A stretch of DNA of 64,000 nt from Quatrionicoccus australiensis (GTDB taxonomy: Bacteria; Pseudomonadota; Gammaproteobacteria; Burkholderiales; Rhodocyclaceae): NCBI RefSeq assembly GCF_020510425.1, contig NZ_JAHBAH010000001.1:3391001-3455000 (forward strand), given 5' to 3'. Below, piece by piece: positions 37,523-49,059 of this stretch (positions are counted from its first letter, which is position 1; every line of letters begins with the position of its first letter). A model generated the notes under the pieces. That model was not told the origin of the DNA. It saw only the letters and a list, made by a program, of their open reading frames with translations, and did no database searches. The position numbers and the translations under genes are program-made.

Positions 37523-40500
37523 GCTTCCCTCGACGCGTTGGCGGGTTGGCTGGCCAGTGCTTCGGCCAGCAACGGAATCATGCGTTGATGCTCGCTGTCG
37601 AGCTGTTGCAGCAGTTGTTCGATTTCTCCGGCAGGCTTGCCGGCATGCAGGGCGGCCTCCAGTTGTGCGGCTGCATGCTGGATGGCTACGATGCCCAGGG
37701 TGCCGGCGGCACCCTTCAATGTGTGCGCGGAACGGGTGGCCTCTTCGAGCAGGCCGGCAGCGAGTTGGTGCGATATCTCAGCCGGAACATCGGCATGGCT
37801 GCGCACGAAAGTCGCCAGCAGGCGTAAATAGCTGGCCTTGCGGCCGCGTACGGCATTGAGCCCGATCACGGTATCAAGGCCGGCGATAGTGGTCAGCATA
37901 TCGGTCAAGTCGGGCGTCGAGGCAGCTTGTACTGGGCGTTCGGGGGGCGGCAGCTTGTCGAGCGGGGCGGCTTGAGCGGGCAGCCATTTGATCAGGGCGG
38001 CGTAGAGATCCTGCGGATCCACCGGTTTGGCGACATGGTCGTTCATGCCGGCCTCAAGGCAGCGCCTGCGATCTTCGCTGAAGGCATTGGCGGTCATGGC
38101 GAGGATCGGTACCCTGCGGCCGGTCGCCGCTTCTGCCTGACGGATGGCACTGCTGGCGGTGAGGCCGTCCATGATCGGCATCTGGACATCCATCAGGATC
38201 AGGTCGTAGTCCTTCTTGCTGGCCATTTCGACCGCTTTTTTGCCGTTGACCGCTACGTCGGCCTGCAAGCCCACCGCGTGCAGCAAATCGAGGGCGACCT
38301 CCTGGTTGATCAGATTGTCTTCGGCAAGCAGGATGCAGTTCCGGCCGTGGCGTGCCGCGAGCAGGGATTCGGCATTGCCGGCCGGCGCAAACCCATGGTC
38401 GGTGCCGCCAGGCTGTGTGGCGGACTGCAGGCAGGCGGTGAACCAGAAGGTACTGCCGACGCCGGGAGTGCTGCTCAGGCCGGTTTCGCCGCCCATCAAC
38501 TGGGCCAGGCGACGGGCAATGGCCAGGCCGAGGCCGGTGCCGCCAAAACGCCGGGTGGTCGAGGTGTCGGCCTGTTCGAAAACGTCGAAAATGCGTGCCT
38601 GCTGATCCTGCGGAATGCCGATGCCGGTGTCGCTGACAGTAAAACGGACCATTTTCCCGGCCGATGTTTCGCTCTGCAGGGTCACGCTCACCGTGATCGA
38701 ACCATGCTCGGTGAATTTGACCGAATTGGACAGGAAGTTGAGCAAAATCTGGCCGATGCGCAGGGAGTCGCCATTGACAATGGGATGCAGGGCAGGATCG
38801 ATTTCGCTATGGAATTCGAGACCGCGTGAGCGGATCCGGTCGATCAGCAGGGCAGTTGTGTTGTCGAGCAGGCGGCTTAGCGAGAAGTCGACGGGGACCA
38901 GTTCCAGCTTGCCGGCTTCGATTTTCGAGATGTCGAGAATCTGGTTGATGATCGCCAGCAGGTGACGGGCGGCACTGCTTACCTTGCTCAGGCGTTCAAG
39001 TTGCGCCGGTTCTTCGGTGTTGCGCTCGACGAGGTGGGTGAGGCCGATGATGGCGTTCATCGGCGTACGGATTTCATGGCTCATGTTGGCCAGGAAGGTG
39101 CTCTTGGCGCGGTTTGCTTCTTCAGCCACTTCCTTGGCGGCCGCCAGTTCTGCGGTGCGGGCCTGGACCAGCTCTTCCAGATGGTGGCGATGCTTTTCCA
39201 GTTCGGCCGCAGCCTGGCGTTGCTCCGAAATGTCGTCGATGAAGACGACCAGATGCGGTTCGCCATCCATCTGCACGGTTTCGGCCGACATGCTGGTGAT
39301 GCGTCGCCCGCCATCGGAGGCCACGCCGATGCTTTCAAAGTCGTTGATGCGGCCATCGCGGCGGATGACTTCGACAAATTTCTGGCGGTCGCTCTCGTTA
39401 CCCCAGAGACCGGCTTCCAGCGTTGTCTTGCCGATCAGATCGGCGCGCGTCCAGCGATACTCCTTGAGCAGGCGGTCGTTGGCATCGACCAGCTTGCCAT
39501 CGCACAGGCGGGTGATGCAGGCGGCAACCGGGGCTGCCCGGAAAGCAGTGGCGAGGCGTTCCTGCAACTGGGAAATTTCGGTTTGCGCCTGCTCGCGTTC
39601 CGATACATCGACGATGAAGGAGAGGACATAGGCTTCGCCATGCAAGGTGATGATTTCAGCCGACAGGCTGACTTCTATCGGTTCACCATTGCGTTTGTGC
39701 CATTTTGCCCGGAAGTCGCGCAGGCGTTTTCCGGCAACCAGTCGTTGCCGCCAGATGTTGCGGCTTTCGGGATTCGGCCAGAGTTTGCTGTCCAGCGTGC
39801 TTTGCTCGATCAGTTCTTCGCGTTCCCAGCCGGTGGTTGTGCAGAAGCGCGGATTGGCATCGAGGAAGATGCCTGCTTCGAATGTGGTGATGGTGATGGC
39901 AATCGGGCTGGCATCGAAAGCGACTTGAAAACGTTCCTGCAACTCGTGCAGTGGCGAAACGTTGCGTCCAATGCCGAGTACACCAATCAGCTTGCCGCCG
40001 GTGTCGCGCATGGGGGCCTTGATGGTGTTGAGCATTTCGCGATGCCCATCGTCGGCAAACGTGACCCATTCCTCGTTGCTGCGTGGTGCATCGGCGAGCA
40101 ACGCGGCCTGGTCGTTGGCGCGGAAAAAGCGGGCCAGATCGTGGTCGATAAAATCGAAGTCGGTCTTGCCCAGGATGTCGGCTTCCTTGGCGCCGAAAAA
40201 TTTCTCGAAACGCCGGTTGCAACTCAAGTACACACCCTCCGGGTCTTTCAGCCAGACCAGGTCGGGCAGGGTGTCGAGCAGAGTCCTTAGTTGACCATGT
40301 TCTTCGGAGATGCGCTGGGCCGCAGCCAGGGCAAGCTCTTGCGCCTGATGTTCGCGTTTCTGTTTTTCGTTGATCTGGCCAAGTAGTCGGCGCAGCAATG
40401 CGACGAGGAGGAGCGCGGTGATGCCGACGAAAAACCAGCCCTTCAGGATGCTGACCAGAGCCAGTTCGGCCGGGTCCGGGAAAAAGAGACTGGCCAAGCG

Positions 40501-40602
40501 GTCGGATACGAGAATCCACAGTACCGAAAACGCGATGTAAGGGAGCACGATCAGCGCAATGGCCCGGCTGACGCTCCCGTTTTCTTGTTGCTGCATATTC
40601 AT
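37519..40602 (-). CDS. Membrane hybrid histidine kinase with three PAS domains, receiver and HPt
   Basis: I chose the ATG at 40602 (MNMQQQENG), behind AAGAAGG. The frame is open to 40713, but that would overlap the upstream gene. The protein is 1027 residues. Two membrane helices ([17 protein letters not shown] and [21 protein letters not shown]) flank a very short periplasmic loop. Three PAS domains follow, then HisKA ([18 protein letters not shown]), HATPase ([10 protein letters not shown]), receiver ([13 protein letters not shown]) and HPt ([12 protein letters not shown]). Sensing is probably cytoplasmic or within the membrane. Confidence 0.92.
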
Positions 40603-40636
40603 GCGTCTGCCTTCTTGCTTCGGCCTTGGCGCGCGA

Positions 40637-41722
40637 TCAATCGCTGTAAGCGTCGGCGATCGCCTTGAAGGTCGCAAACTGACTGGTAAAGGCCTGGACA
40701 ATATCCGGGTCAAAATGCGAACCGCTGCCTTCGACGATCATCGCATGTGCCTGTTCGAGCGGGAAAGGCGGCTTGTAGACCCGTTTGCAGATCAGTGCGT
40801 CGAAAACGTCGGCCAGTGCCATCAGGCGGGCGGCAATCGGGATCGCGTCACCGCGCAGGCCTTCCGGGTAACCGCTGCCATCCCATTTCTCGTGATGGTA
40901 ATGCGCGATCTGCTTGGCGATGGCGAGAAATTCTACCGGCTTTTCGGCATCGCGTTCGGCCAGTTCGATAGCGTCGCTGCCCAGTTTGGCGTGGGTTTTC
41001 ATGATTTCCCACTCTTCCGGCGTCAGTTTGCCGGGCTTGAGCAGTACGTGATCGGGAATGCCGACCTTGCCGATGTCGTGCAGCGGCGCCGACTGGGCCA
41101 GGGCATCGATGGTGCGCGGATCGAGAAAGGCCGCAAAGCGCGGATGGTCGGCCAGGGCCTGGGCCAGGGTGCGGACGTATTGCTGGGTGCGGCGCAGGTG
41201 ATTGCCGGTTTCCGGATCGCGCGTTTCGGCGAGGCGGGCGAGCGCATGAATGCTGACTTGCTGGATCAGCTGGTTTTCGCCCATGCGATGGGCGACTTCG
41301 GCTTCGAGGTAGCTGTTCTGGTCGCTCAGGAAGTCGCGGGCGCGTTTCAGTTCGAGTTGGGTACGGACGCGGGCAAGGACGATGGCCGGGCGCAGCGGTT
41401 TGGTGATGTAGTCGACGGCGCCGCAGTCGAGGCCGTGCTCCTCGTCTTCGGTGGCGTCCATGGCGGTGACGAAGATGACCGGGATCTGGCTGGTCAGCGG
41501 ATCGGCGCGCAAGGCGGCGATGACGCCGTAACCGTCCATATCTGGCATCATGACGTCGAGCAGGATGAGATCTGGTGTTGGGTGGCTGTGCGCAATCTGC
41601 AGCGCGCGCCGGCCGGAATTGGCAGCGCGCACCCGGTAGGTGGGTTGCAGTAATTCGCCGAGAATGCTCAGGTTCTCGGGCGTGTCATCAACGATCAGAA
41701 CGGTCGGTTGGCCGTTGGTCAT
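40637..41722 (-). CDS. HD-GYP response regulator (cyclic di-GMP phosphodiesterase)
   Basis: This 361-residue protein has a receiver (D56 in [14 protein letters not shown]108 in TKPLRP) joined by a helix to an HD-GYP domain. Metal-binding HD at 215-216 is in [20 protein letters not shown], and [14 protein letters not shown] carries the GYP triplet. Intact motifs suggest active hydrolysis of cyclic di-GMP, like RpfG. It is first in the operon with three hybrid kinases and is the only one with an enzymatic output, so it is the likely end point of the relay. Confidence 0.93.
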   Translation of the reverse strand: MTNGQPTVLIVDDTPENLSILGELLQPTYRVRAANSGRRALQIAHSHPTPDLILLDVMMPDMDGYGVIAALRADPLTSQIPVIFVTAMDATEDEEHGLDCGAVDYITKPLRPAIVLARVRTQLELKRARDFLSDQNSYLEAEVAHRMGENQLIQQVSIHALARLAETRDPETGNHLRRTQQYVRTLAQALADHPRFAAFLDPRTIDALAQSAPLHDIGKVGIPDHVLLKPGKLTPEEWEIMKTHAKLGSDAIELAERDAEKPVEFLAIAKQIAHYHHEKWDGSGYPEGLRGDAIPIAARLMALADVFDALICKRVYKPPFPLEQAHAMIVEGSGSHFDPDIVQAFTSQFATFKAIADAYSD

Positions 41723-41842
41723 TTCGTCTCCCCGCTGGCGTGGCGGACTTTGTTGTAGGCAGATTATGGGCGCGTCGCGAAAATATTGCTACCGCCGAAG
41801 AAGGCCGTCAGGCAGCCCTTTCCTGCTTGCGGGAGCAGGCTT

Positions 41843-42727
41843 TTAGCCCGGGCGTAGCGTTCCCATGATGCGGTGATAGGTGGCAAAACGCTTTTCTTCG
41901 ATTTTTCCGGCGTTGACCGCTGCGCTCAGGGCGCAATCCGGCTCGCGGTTGTGGCGACAGTCGCGGAAGCGGCATTGCCCGAGATAGGGTCGGAATTCGC
42001 GGAAGGCATGTTCGATTTCCTGCGTGTTCAGATGGCCGAGACCGAATTCCTGCAGGCCCGGCGAGTCGATCAGCTGGCTGTCGGCATCGAGGTTGTAGAG
42101 TGTGGCGTGCGTCGTGGTGTGCTTGCCGGAGTCGAGTGCCGCCGAAATTTCGCGCGTCGCGGCCCTGGCTTCCGGGAACAGCGCATTGACCAGGGTCGAT
42201 TTGCCCATGCCGGACTGTCCGACCAGGACGCTGGTCTTGCCGTGCAGGGCCGGACGCAGATCCTCGGCGTGCTCCAGGGCGGAGAGTTCGAGCACGCGAT
42301 AGTCGAGCGCGGCGAACATTTTCAGGCGTTCGCGGGCGATCGGTAATTTGTCTGCGAGGTCGCACTTGTTGAGCACGATCAGGACTTCGATTTCCTCGCT
42401 TTCGGCGGCGATCAGGGCGCGCGTCACCAATTCGTCGGAAAAGCCGGGTTCGGTGGCGACGACGATGACCAACTGGTCGACATTGGCGGCAATCAGTTTC
42501 TGCTTAACCTCGTTCGAGCGGTAAAGCAGGCTGCTGCGCGGCTGGATCGCCTCGATGACGCCTTGGTCGGGCGCCGTCTGCTTGATATCGACGCGGTCGC
42601 CGCAGGCAACGTCGCTCTTCTTGCCGCGCGTGAAGCAGGGCAGCAGGCTGCCGTCGGCCAGTTGCACGAAATACTGCCGGCCATGCGCGGCAACGACGCG
42701 CCCTTCAATCAGGCCGGGTTGGCTCAT
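41843..42727 (-). CDS. rsgA: Ribosome small subunit-dependent GTPase A
   Basis: The ATG at 42727 gives 294 residues; the frame is open far upstream, but only as a shadow of the protease gene. An N-terminal OB fold (residues about 5-70) is followed by a circularly permuted GTPase with the order G4 (VLNKCDLAD), G1 (LVGQSGMGKSTLVN) and G3 (DSPGLQEFG). The C-terminal zinc site is CRFRDCRHNREPDC. RsgA tests late maturation of the 30S subunit. It overlaps the upstream M48 protease stop by 4 nt (ATGA). Confidence 0.96.
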   Translation of the reverse strand: MSQPGLIEGRVVAAHGRQYFVQLADGSLLPCFTRGKKSDVACGDRVDIKQTAPDQGVIEAIQPRSSLLYRSNEVKQKLIAANVDQLVIVVATEPGFSDELVTRALIAAESEEIEVLIVLNKCDLADKLPIARERLKMFAALDYRVLELSALEHAEDLRPALHGKTSVLVGQSGMGKSTLVNALFPEARAATREISAALDSGKHTTTHATLYNLDADSQLIDSPGLQEFGLGHLNTQEIEHAFREFRPYLGQCRFRDCRHNREPDCALSAAVNAGKIEEKRFATYHRIMGTLRPG

Positions 42728-43974
42728 GCGGCCTGCTCCAGTTTCTGCAAGTGGGCAATGCGCTGGGCGGCCGGCGGGTGCGAGTCGTAGAACAGCGAAT
42801 GCAGCGGGTCGGGCGTCAATGTCGCGGCATTGTCTTCGTAGAGCTTGACCAAGGCGCGTACAAGATCGCCGGCCGAGGCGTGTTCGGCTGCGTAGGCGTC
42901 GGCCTCGAACTCGTTGCGGCGCGACAGGTAGCTGCCGAGCGGGCCGAGCAGGAAGGTGAATACCGGGATGACGAGGAAGAAGAGGACCAGTGCCAGGGCC
43001 GTGTTCTGCGCCGGCACGCCGAGTCCCGAATAGAACCAAGGCGCATCGATCAATCGACCGAGCAGCCAGAGGAAACCGAGGGACAGCGCGAACATCAGCG
43101 CCATACGGTAAACGATGTGGTGACGGCGAAAATGCCCGAGCTCGTGGGCGAGCACGGCTTCGACTTCGGCGGGCGTCAGGCGCTCGAGCAGGGTGTCGAA
43201 GAAAACGATGCGCTTGTTGTTGCCGAAGCCGGTGAAGTAGGCGTTGCCATGGCTGGAGCGCTTCGAGCCGTCCATCACGAAGAGGCCGCTGGAACGAAAG
43301 CCGCAGCGCACGAGCAGGGCTTCGATGCGGGTTTTCATCTCGCCGTCGGCGAGCGGCGAGAACTTGTTGAACAGCGGCGCGATCCAGGTCGGGTAGATGA
43401 ACATGACGAGCAGGTTGAAGGCGCTCCAGAACAGCCAGACATAGAGCCACCACAGGCTGCCCATGCTGTTCATCAGCCAGAGCACGGCAAGGATCAGCGG
43501 TGCGCCGATGACGATGCCGATCAGCGTCTGCTTGGCGAGATCGGCGAAGAACAGGCCGAGCGTCATGCGGTTGAAGCCGTGTTTGGCTTCGATGACGAAC
43601 TGGCGGTAGAGCGAGAAGGGCAGATCGATGATGCCGGAAATCAGCATCACGCTGAAAATCAATGCCAGCCCGTAAGGCAGGCCGTCGAGCCGGGCCGAGC
43701 ACAGGTCGTGCAGCCAGGCGAGGCCGCCGCCGAGGGTCAGGAACATGAGCAGGGCGCTGTCGACCAGCGTTGTCTGCAAGGCGAAGCGGCTACGGTCGAC
43801 GCTGTAATCGGCGGCTTTTTGGTGGGCAGCGAGCGGAATGCGTGCGGCGAACTCGGCCGGAACCTCGGCCCGGTGGGCGCTAACGAAACGGATGTGGCGC
43901 AGCGTGAGCCAGAGACGGACGGCCAGACTGAGCAGGAAGGCGGCGATGAACAGGGTGGTGAATGGTGTGGTCAA
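42724..43974 (-). CDS. M48 family membrane metallopeptidase (CAAX protease 1/Ste24-like)
   Basis: This 416-residue protein has several membrane helices in the N-terminal half ([51 protein letters not shown]) and the zinc motif HELGH ([13 protein letters not shown]) with the third ligand in [13 protein letters not shown]. It matches the Ste24-like M48A group. In bacteria these are membrane-protein quality-control or processing enzymes, as CAAX proteins are absent. It precedes rsgA with a 4-nt overlap and is divergent from orn, a conserved arrangement in betaproteobacteria. Confidence 0.93.
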   Translation of the reverse strand: MTTPFTTLFIAAFLLSLAVRLWLTLRHIRFVSAHRAEVPAEFAARIPLAAHQKAADYSVDRSRFALQTTLVDSALLMFLTLGGGLAWLHDLCSARLDGLPYGLALIFSVMLISGIIDLPFSLYRQFVIEAKHGFNRMTLGLFFADLAKQTLIGIVIGAPLILAVLWLMNSMGSLWWLYVWLFWSAFNLLVMFIYPTWIAPLFNKFSPLADGEMKTRIEALLVRCGFRSSGLFVMDGSKRSSHGNAYFTGFGNNKRIVFFDTLLERLTPAEVEAVLAHELGHFRRHHIVYRMALMFALSLGFLWLLGRLIDAPWFYSGLGVPAQNTALALVLFFLVIPVFTFLLGPLGSYLSRRNEFEADAYAAEHASAGDLVRALVKLYEDNAATLTPDPLHSLFYDSHPPAAQRIAHLQKLEQAA

Positions 43975-44024
43975 GTTGGCTGCAAAGCTGTGAGAAAATC
44001 GGGGTTTTCAGGAGTGGCGATTAT

Positions 44025-44570
44025 ATGACAGGCAACGCAAACAACCTCGTCTGGCTGGATATGGAAATGACCGGTCTGAATCCGGAGGGTGACCGCATCA
44101 TCGAGATGGCGATGGTGGTGACCAATTCCGAACTGGAGATGGTTGCCGAGTCGCCGTCCTGGGTGGTGCATCAGTCCGACGCGACGCTCGCCGGCATGGA
44201 TGACTGGAACCAGAAGACGCATGGCCGTTCCGGCCTGATCGACAAGGTCAAGGCTTCGGTCATGGATGAGGCCGCGGTCGAGGCGGCGGCACTGGAATTC
44301 CTCAAGAAGTATTCGCTGCCCGGCCATTCGCCGATGTGCGGCAATACCATCGGTCAGGACCGTCGTTTCATGGCGCGCTACATGCCGACCCTGGAAGCCT
44401 TCTTCCATTACCGCAATCTCGACGTCAGCACGCTCAAGGAGTTGTGCAAGCGCTGGCAGCCGGAAATCTACAAGGGCTTCAAGAAAAAGGGGCGGCATAC
44501 GGCGCTGGCCGATATTCAGGAGTCGATCGACGAACTCAAGTATTACCGCGAGCATTTCCTGAAGGGCTGA
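44025..44570 (+). CDS. orn: Oligoribonuclease
   Basis: The ATG at 44025 follows AGGAG at 44010-44014 and gives 181 residues. DEDD-type 3'-5' exonuclease motifs are complete: [10 protein letters not shown] (D, E), [15 protein letters not shown] (D) and the final [15 protein letters not shown] (H and D, DEDDh). Orn degrades 2-5 nt RNA and pGpG, so it completes the cyclic di-GMP hydrolysis that the HD-GYP protein begins. It is monocistronic, convergent with the glycosyltransferase gene. Confidence 0.97.
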   Translation: MTGNANNLVWLDMEMTGLNPEGDRIIEMAMVVTNSELEMVAESPSWVVHQSDATLAGMDDWNQKTHGRSGLIDKVKASVMDEAAVEAAALEFLKKYSLPGHSPMCGNTIGQDRRFMARYMPTLEAFFHYRNLDVSTLKELCKRWQPEIYKGFKKKGRHTALADIQESIDELKYYREHFLKG

Positions 44571-44588
44571 GCCCTTCATGCCGGGCGG

Positions 44589-46211
44589 TCAACGCTGGAA
44601 AAGACGGAACTTTTCCTTACGTTCGCCCGGTCGGCTGCCTTCCCAGACCTTGTTCCAGCGCGCATCGGGGGCAGCCAGTTGCTGCCGGGTTTCGCCGCCG
44701 ACCAGCAGCCAGTCGCATTTCCTGCCTTCGGTCGTGTCCGTGGCGGCTGGCTCGATACCTATAAAGTAGGCCAGCGAGGCAAGCTGGGTGTCATTCAGGC
44801 CGCGCTCGGCGAGGCAGCCATGGCCATCCGGCAGGGCCTGGGCGATGGCCTGGGCAACCGGGCGATAGCTCTTGCCGTAGTCGAACCAGGGCAGGATCAG
44901 GGTGGTCGCGAGCAGCCACAGGCAGGTAAAGCCCATCGTCCAGTGGGTCAGGCTGCGGTAGGGCGAGCGCGGGGCAGTGAAGATCAGCCAGCCCCACCAC
45001 AATGTTCCGGCCAGGCCGACCAGCAAATCGGACCAGTCCAGGCTGCCGACGAAACCGGGGCGCAAGACGACGACCCGTTCCGCCATCTTGCCCGGCCAAC
45101 CGAGTGCCATTGCCGACCAGCCGAGCCAGACCAGAGCGACAAACAGGCTGAAACTCATCATTGCGAACCAGTCGAAGGCATTGGCGGCGCCGCGGCGCAG
45201 CGTCAGGGCACCCGGTGTGGCGAGCAGGGCCAGCGACGGCAGGAGCAAGAGCGTCGGAATCTGGCGCGGACGGTAGGCCAGCGCCAGCATCAGGAAGGTC
45301 AGCAGCAGGAAAATCAGCGGCAGCAACTGGGCTGGGGCCGCGAGATTCTTGCGGCGTGTCCATAAGGTCCAGCCGGCTAGCGGTAGGGCCGGGAATGCAA
45401 ACCAGGGCAGCATGGCGAGGAAGCGCCCGGCGCCGGTGAAGGAGAATGGGGTTTGCAGCGGTGCCAGTTCGGTTGCCACCCAGCCGTGCAGGCGGGCTGG
45501 TTCAATGGCCAGGAGCAGCAGGGGCCAGGGCAGGATCAGCAGGAGCGCGATGCCGAGGCCGATGGCCAGTGTCTGGAGTGCTTTTGGACGATCCGGTGAC
45601 AGCCACCAGGCAGCCGGCAGAATGGCGAGCAAAGGCAGGGTTGGGGCAATACCGGCGCCAAGCAGGCAGCCGGCGACGGCGATGCCGTAGAAGATTCCGG
45701 TCAAACGGGGACGTCGACCGATGGCGGCGAGGCTGCCGAGGGCGCCGGCGTAGGCCGCAAGCGCAATCAGCATCGGCTGCGCATCGTGGGCATGGAAGAG
45801 CAAGCCGGTACAACCGGCCAGCAGCAGTGGGCTGGCCGCCGCACTTTCCTGGCCATACAGTTCGCGCCCGGCGTAATAAAGTCCGGTCAGGGCGAGTGTC
45901 ACCCAGAGGCCGCTGGCCAGACGCATGGCTTCGTGCAGCGGCAACAGCCAGCCGAAAATCTTGCCGGTCAGAGCGGCGCTCCAGTAATAGAGCGGAGGTT
46001 CGTGGAAGGAGCGGCCGGCAAGGTCGGGGGACAGCCAGTCGCTGTAGGTCAGCATGTGCCAGGCGGTGCCGATGTGGATGGCGTCTTCGCCCTTCCAAGG
46101 GTCGCGTCCGAACAGCCCGGCCAGCACATAAAAGGCGAGCATGGCAGCGAGCATCCAGCCGGCCGGTGGCAGGCGGATGCCGCGACGGATCAGGGCGAGC
46201 AAATCAGGCAT
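44589..46211 (-). CDS. GT39/ArnT-like membrane glycosyltransferase
   Basis: This 540-residue protein has about ten to twelve membrane helices. The first periplasmic loop, between helix 1 and 2, carries the acidic motif DPWKGEDAIHIGTAW and then RSFHEPPLYYW, as in GT-C dolichol- or undecaprenyl-phosphate mannosyl/aminoarabinosyl transferases. A C-terminal soluble periplasmic part begins after ILPWFDYGKSYRPV. It probably moves a lipid-linked sugar to lipid A, or another acceptor. No sugar-synthesis genes lie nearby, so donor and acceptor are unknown. Confidence 0.83.
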   Translation of the reverse strand: MPDLLALIRRGIRLPPAGWMLAAMLAFYVLAGLFGRDPWKGEDAIHIGTAWHMLTYSDWLSPDLAGRSFHEPPLYYWSAALTGKIFGWLLPLHEAMRLASGLWVTLALTGLYYAGRELYGQESAAASPLLLAGCTGLLFHAHDAQPMLIALAAYAGALGSLAAIGRRPRLTGIFYGIAVAGCLLGAGIAPTLPLLAILPAAWWLSPDRPKALQTLAIGLGIALLLILPWPLLLLAIEPARLHGWVATELAPLQTPFSFTGAGRFLAMLPWFAFPALPLAGWTLWTRRKNLAAPAQLLPLIFLLLTFLMLALAYRPRQIPTLLLLPSLALLATPGALTLRRGAANAFDWFAMMSFSLFVALVWLGWSAMALGWPGKMAERVVVLRPGFVGSLDWSDLLVGLAGTLWWGWLIFTAPRSPYRSLTHWTMGFTCLWLLATTLILPWFDYGKSYRPVAQAIAQALPDGHGCLAERGLNDTQLASLAYFIGIEPAATDTTEGRKCDWLLVGGETRQQLAAPDARWNKVWEGSRPGERKEKFRLFQR

Positions 46212-46224
46212 GCGCAGTGCAAAT

Positions 46225-46255
46225 GAAAAAGGCAGCCCAGCGGCTGCCCTTTTTT
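46225..46255 (-). terminator. Intrinsic terminator of rpmE
   Basis: On the minus strand GGGCAGCC / GGGCTGCC flank a short loop, followed by TTTTTC, 16 nt after the rpmE stop and just before the glycosyltransferase start. Confidence 0.85.
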
Positions 46256-46271
46256 GTGCGATTCAGCCAGA

Positions 46272-46493
46272 TCAGGCAGAAGCCTTGCCGCGCATGGCGC
46301 CGAACTTCTGGTTGAACTTTTCAACGCGACCAGCGGTGTCGACGATCTTTTGCTTGCCGGTGTAGAACGGGTGGCAGAGCGAGCAGACTTCAACATGAAG
46401 GGCTTTCTTCATGGTCGACTTGGTGGTGAAGGTGCTGCCACAGGAGCAGGTTACCTGGATTTCGTTGTAATCGGGATGGATGTCGGCTTTCAC
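46272..46493 (-). CDS. rpmE: 50S ribosomal protein L31, zinc-binding type
   Basis: This 73-residue protein starts [19 protein letters not shown] and has CSCG plus [13 protein letters not shown], the four-cysteine zinc-binding C+ form. Length is normal. L31 bridges the subunits at the central protuberance. It lies between terminators and is followed by a separate glycosyltransferase. The zinc form suggests that a zinc-free paralogue, if present, is elsewhere. Confidence 0.97.
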   Translation of the reverse strand: MKADIHPDYNEIQVTCSCGSTFTTKSTMKKALHVEVCSLCHPFYTGKQKIVDTAGRVEKFNQKFGAMRGKASA

Positions 46494-46541
46494 TTTGTGT
46501 CCTTTCGTTATGCGACCGGCGGATGTGGCCGACCTGGAAAA

Positions 46542-46569
46542 CGCGTGATTATCCTCGAATAATCACGCG
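46542..46569 (-). terminator. Terminator after rho
   Basis: A perfect 11-bp stem, CGCGTGATTAT / ATAATCACGCG with a 6-nt loop, is followed on the minus strand by TTTTCC. The short T run makes it a moderate terminator. Confidence 0.65.
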
Positions 46570-46607
46570 CTTGCAATACTAAATGCCTGTTTTTCCTGGC
46601 GGTCTGT

Positions 46608-47867
<1,260 letters not shown>

Positions 47868-47956
47868 GTGTGGGTATACGTGGCGCCAGAATGGGGGCCG
47901 GACAAAAGAAGCCGGAACCAGGGCGCAGATTTAAATACTTGAGGAGGGGAGGACGT

Positions 47957-48007
47957 CAGGCAGTGTGCCTGCTACGTCGGCCTGAAGACGCAGAACGCAT
48001 CTTCAGG
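47957..48007 (-). promoter_or_regulatory. Two hairpins in the rho leader
   Basis: CAGGCA / TGCCTG with a GTG loop (47957-47971) and a 9-bp stem GCCTGAAGA / TCTTCAGGC (47979-48007) lie between trxA and rho. Neither is followed by a T run in the sense of rho, so a simple intrinsic terminator for trxA is unlikely. Confidence 0.5.
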
Positions 48008-48024
48008 CAGGGAGCGTACGGTGA

Positions 48025-48351
48025 TTACAGGTTGCTGTCAATGAATGCGGCGAGCTGGCCCTTGGAGAGGGCGCCAACCTTGGTTGCTTCGACGTTGCCG
48101 TTCTTGAAGATCATCAGCGTCGGGATGCCGCGGATGCCGAACTTGGCCGGGGTGGCCTGGTTGTCGTCGATGTTGACCTTGGTGACCTTGAGCTTGCCAG
48201 CGTATTCGGCGGCAATTTCGTCGAGGATGGGGGCGATCATCTTGCAGGGGCCGCACCATTCTGCCCAGTAATCGACGAGAACCGGCTGCTGCGCCTGCAG
48301 CACTTCGGCTTCAAAGGTGTCGTCGGTGACGTAATGGATGTGCTCGCTCAT
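48025..48351 (-). CDS. trxA: Thioredoxin
   Basis: This 108-residue thioredoxin has the active site [13 protein letters not shown] and the cis-proline loop [14 protein letters not shown]. The ATG at 48351 was chosen because the family N-terminus is short; the frame extends to 48423. It has no signal peptide, so it is the cytoplasmic general disulfide reductase. It lies directly before rho, as in E. coli. Confidence 0.98.
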   Translation of the reverse strand: MSEHIHYVTDDTFEAEVLQAQQPVLVDYWAEWCGPCKMIAPILDEIAAEYAGKLKVTKVNIDDNQATPAKFGIRGIPTLMIFKNGNVEATKVGALSKGQLAAFIDSNL

Positions 48352-48456
48352 GAATTGCCTCGTGAATGGAGTGAACCGGAGTGTCGGGAAACGGGTGCCG
48401 GAATGGCACTGGTATTGCGGCAAGATGCTAACGAAAAAAGGGGGCTTAGGGAAGGG

Positions 48457-49059
48457 TCAGCGGCCGGGTTTGAGCAAATTGGCCAATTCGACGGCGGTCT
48501 TCACCTGCATCTTGTCGAAAAGGTTGGCTCTATGCACTTCCACGGTGCGCATGCTGATGTTCAATTCGTCGGCAATGACCTTGTTGAATTTGCCGGCGAG
48601 CACCAGTTCCATGATCTGGCGTTCGCGGGTGGTCAGGCTGGAAAGTCGGGTATTCAGCGAGTCGACCGTTGCGCTGGCAACGCGCTGGCGGGCATCGAGC
48701 TCCATGGCTTCCTCGATGCGGGTCGCCAGTTCGTTGTCGTTGAGCGGCTTTTCGAAAAAATCGAAAGCCCCTTTTTTTAGCGTGCTGACCGCCAGCGGGA
48801 CATCGCCATGGCCGGTCAGAAAAATGACCGGCAGGCTCGAGTTCTGCTCGCGCAATTTGTCGAAACAATCGAGGCCGCTCATGCCCGACATCCGCATGTC
48901 GAGTACGACACAGCCTGCCAGTTTGCTGTTCCAGGTGGCCAGGAAGTCTTCGGCACTGGCGTAGGTGGTGCAGGGGATGCCGCGTGACTGGAGGAGCCAG
49001 GAAAGGGCATCGCGAATTGCTTCGTCGTCGTCGACCAGGTGGGCTTGCGGCGTATTCAT
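48457..49059 (-). CDS. FixJ/DctR-type response regulator
   Basis: This 200-residue protein has a receiver (DDDE pocket, D54 in VVLDMRMSGMSG, K in FEKPLND) and a LuxR-type helix-turn-helix (LTTRERQIMELVLAGKFNKV, then MRTVEVHRANLFDKM). Its ATG overlaps the kinase stop (ATGA), so they form a pair. Such regulators with DctS-type kinases activate C4-dicarboxylate transport genes, and two dicarboxylate transporters lie immediately downstream on the other strand. I infer that it is the activator of dctA and dctPQM. Confidence 0.9.
   Translation of the reverse strand: MNTPQAHLVDDDEAIRDALSWLLQSRGIPCTTYASAEDFLATWNSKLAGCVVLDMRMSGMSGLDCFDKLREQNSSLPVIFLTGHGDVPLAVSTLKKGAFDFFEKPLNDNELATRIEEAMELDARQRVASATVDSLNTRLSSLTTRERQIMELVLAGKFNKVIADELNISMRTVEVHRANLFDKMQVKTAVELANLLKPGR

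Noticed and set aside
41822..41839. Hairpin CCTGCT / AGCAGG just after rsgA
   Set aside because: A short stem with no T run; too weak to call a terminator.
42728..43702. N-terminal extension of rsgA
   Set aside because: The frame is open but overlaps the conserved M48 protease. The ATG at 42727 gives the normal RsgA N-terminus.
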